Assembly: GCA_028281215.1 (NCBI GenBank)
Contig: JANQKH010000217.1
Coordinates: 1-13,725, forward strand
Direction: 5' to 3'
DNA length: 13,725 nucleotides
DNA from: Phycisphaeraceae bacterium
GTDB taxonomy: Bacteria > Planctomycetota > Phycisphaerae > Phycisphaerales > Phycisphaeraceae
In this document: positions 13,258-13,725 of the stretch, piece by piece
How positions within the stretch are numbered: the first letter of the stretch is position 1
Layout: each line of letters starts with the position of its first letter
Translations under genes and position numbers: made by a program
The notes under the pieces: model-generated
The model's input: the letters and a program-made list of their open reading frames with translations, nothing else
Databases searched by the model: none
Told to the model about the DNA's origin: nothing

Positions 13258-13725
13258 ATGACCACCTTTTTCACGGAATCGACCGAATCCGCCGCCGTCG
13301 TCCGCGTTCATCGCGTGGAAGTTTACCCGCATGCGGGCGAGCCGGACCCGCTTGCCGGACAGTACCTGGACGCCGCGCGTGAGGCATTCGGACAAGGCGT
13401 ATCCCTCGAATCAGGCAGGGTTTACCTGATCGAAGCTCCGCTATCGGGACAGGATGTGCAGCGGATCGCCAACGAGTTGCTTGCCGATCCGGTGAATCAA
13501 TCCGTGTTCATCGGCGTGCGTGAAGCGCATGATCCGTCACAGCCGACAAGGGTTGAAGTGCACTATCAGCCCGGCGTGATGGCCCCGGTCGCGCAGTCGG
13601 CCCGGGATGCGACCCTTGAAATGCTGCCCGGACTCGACGCCGATGCCGTGCGCGTCCGCACCGGTTGGCGTTTCGATTTCACCGGTTTGGCGATCGATGG
13701 TGCTGCCTTGTGCCGGTTCGCCGAA
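13258..13725 (+). CDS. purL: Phosphoribosylformylglycinamidine synthase PurL, N-terminal part (cut by window edge)
   Basis: PurL converts FGAR and glutamine with ATP to FGAM, the fourth step of purine synthesis. Only 156 residues are in the window, and the frame is open to the last base. They look like the PurS-like N-terminal domain of large PurL, in two halves. The first (about 14-86) holds RVYLIEAPLSGQDVQRIANE and LLADPVNQSVFIG. The second (about 98-144) holds VEVHYQPGVMAPVAQSARD and VRVRTGWRFDF, very close to the PurS pattern V-x-V-x-Y-P-G-V-x-D/A-P. Catalytic domains lie beyond the window, so single-chain PurL and a separate PurS-like protein are not fully distinguished; the double PurS-like unit favours large PurL. 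The ATG at 13258 directly follows a TATACT box. The HAD gene ends 65 bp upstream. Confidence 0.75.
   Translation, partial: MTTFFTESTESAAVVRVHRVEVYPHAGEPDPLAGQYLDAAREAFGQGVSLESGRVYLIEAPLSGQDVQRIANELLADPVNQSVFIGVREAHDPSQPTRVEVHYQPGVMAPVAQSARDATLEMLPGLDADAVRVRTGWRFDFTGLAIDGAALCRFAE

Overview
The window looks like the chromosome of a planctomycete, most likely of the Phycisphaerae group. This is inferred from high GC content, a TIR-transmembrane-WD40 receptor-like gene, a long FliD built from many hook-IN repeats, a sigma-like multi-HTH protein of a type I associate with this phylum, and a 7-bp GAATTCC/GGATTTC-type repeat of a kind I associate with planctomycete intergenic DNA. No database search was possible.

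Layout, left to right. (1) 1-2507, minus strand: the 5' part of a TIR-TM-WD40 gene that runs off the left edge. (2) 2595-2668: tRNA-Cys(GCA) without encoded CCA, with a good sigma70-type promoter, divergent from the TIR gene. (3) 2827-6494, plus strand: a cluster for RNA and ribosome maintenance made of a plant-type short RNase Z, an RsmJ-like 16S rRNA methyltransferase, the ribosome-splitting GTPase HflX and a tiny glutaredoxin-like protein. (4) A 45-bp convergent junction with a perfect 8-bp hairpin. (5) 9296-6540, minus strand: the filament cap gene fliD (918 aa). Upstream of it on the same strand, 11091-9529, is a large protein with several HTH segments and a degenerate sigma70 region 2. 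(6) From 11141, plus strand: proA (proline synthesis), a HAD-family phosphatase, and the start of a large PurL with a PurS-like N-terminal domain, which runs off the right edge.

How the genes relate. The tRNA, RNase Z, RsmJ and HflX genes all act on tRNA or ribosomes. The tRNA needs RNase Z cleavage followed by CCA addition, because no CCA is encoded. The sigma-like gene and fliD lie in the same direction, so the regulator could be co-expressed with, or control, the flagellar gene. proA, the HAD gene and purL are ordinary metabolic genes that each appear to have their own promoter. For proA and purL the -10 box ends only 6 nt before the ATG, which predicts leaderless mRNAs.

The points most worth following up are the sigma-like multi-HTH protein, the TIR-WD40 gene as a possible NAD-consuming defence effector, the inverted heptad repeats that form part of the HAD coding sequence, and the predicted leaderless promoters. 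No gene-free stretch exceeds about 230 bp.
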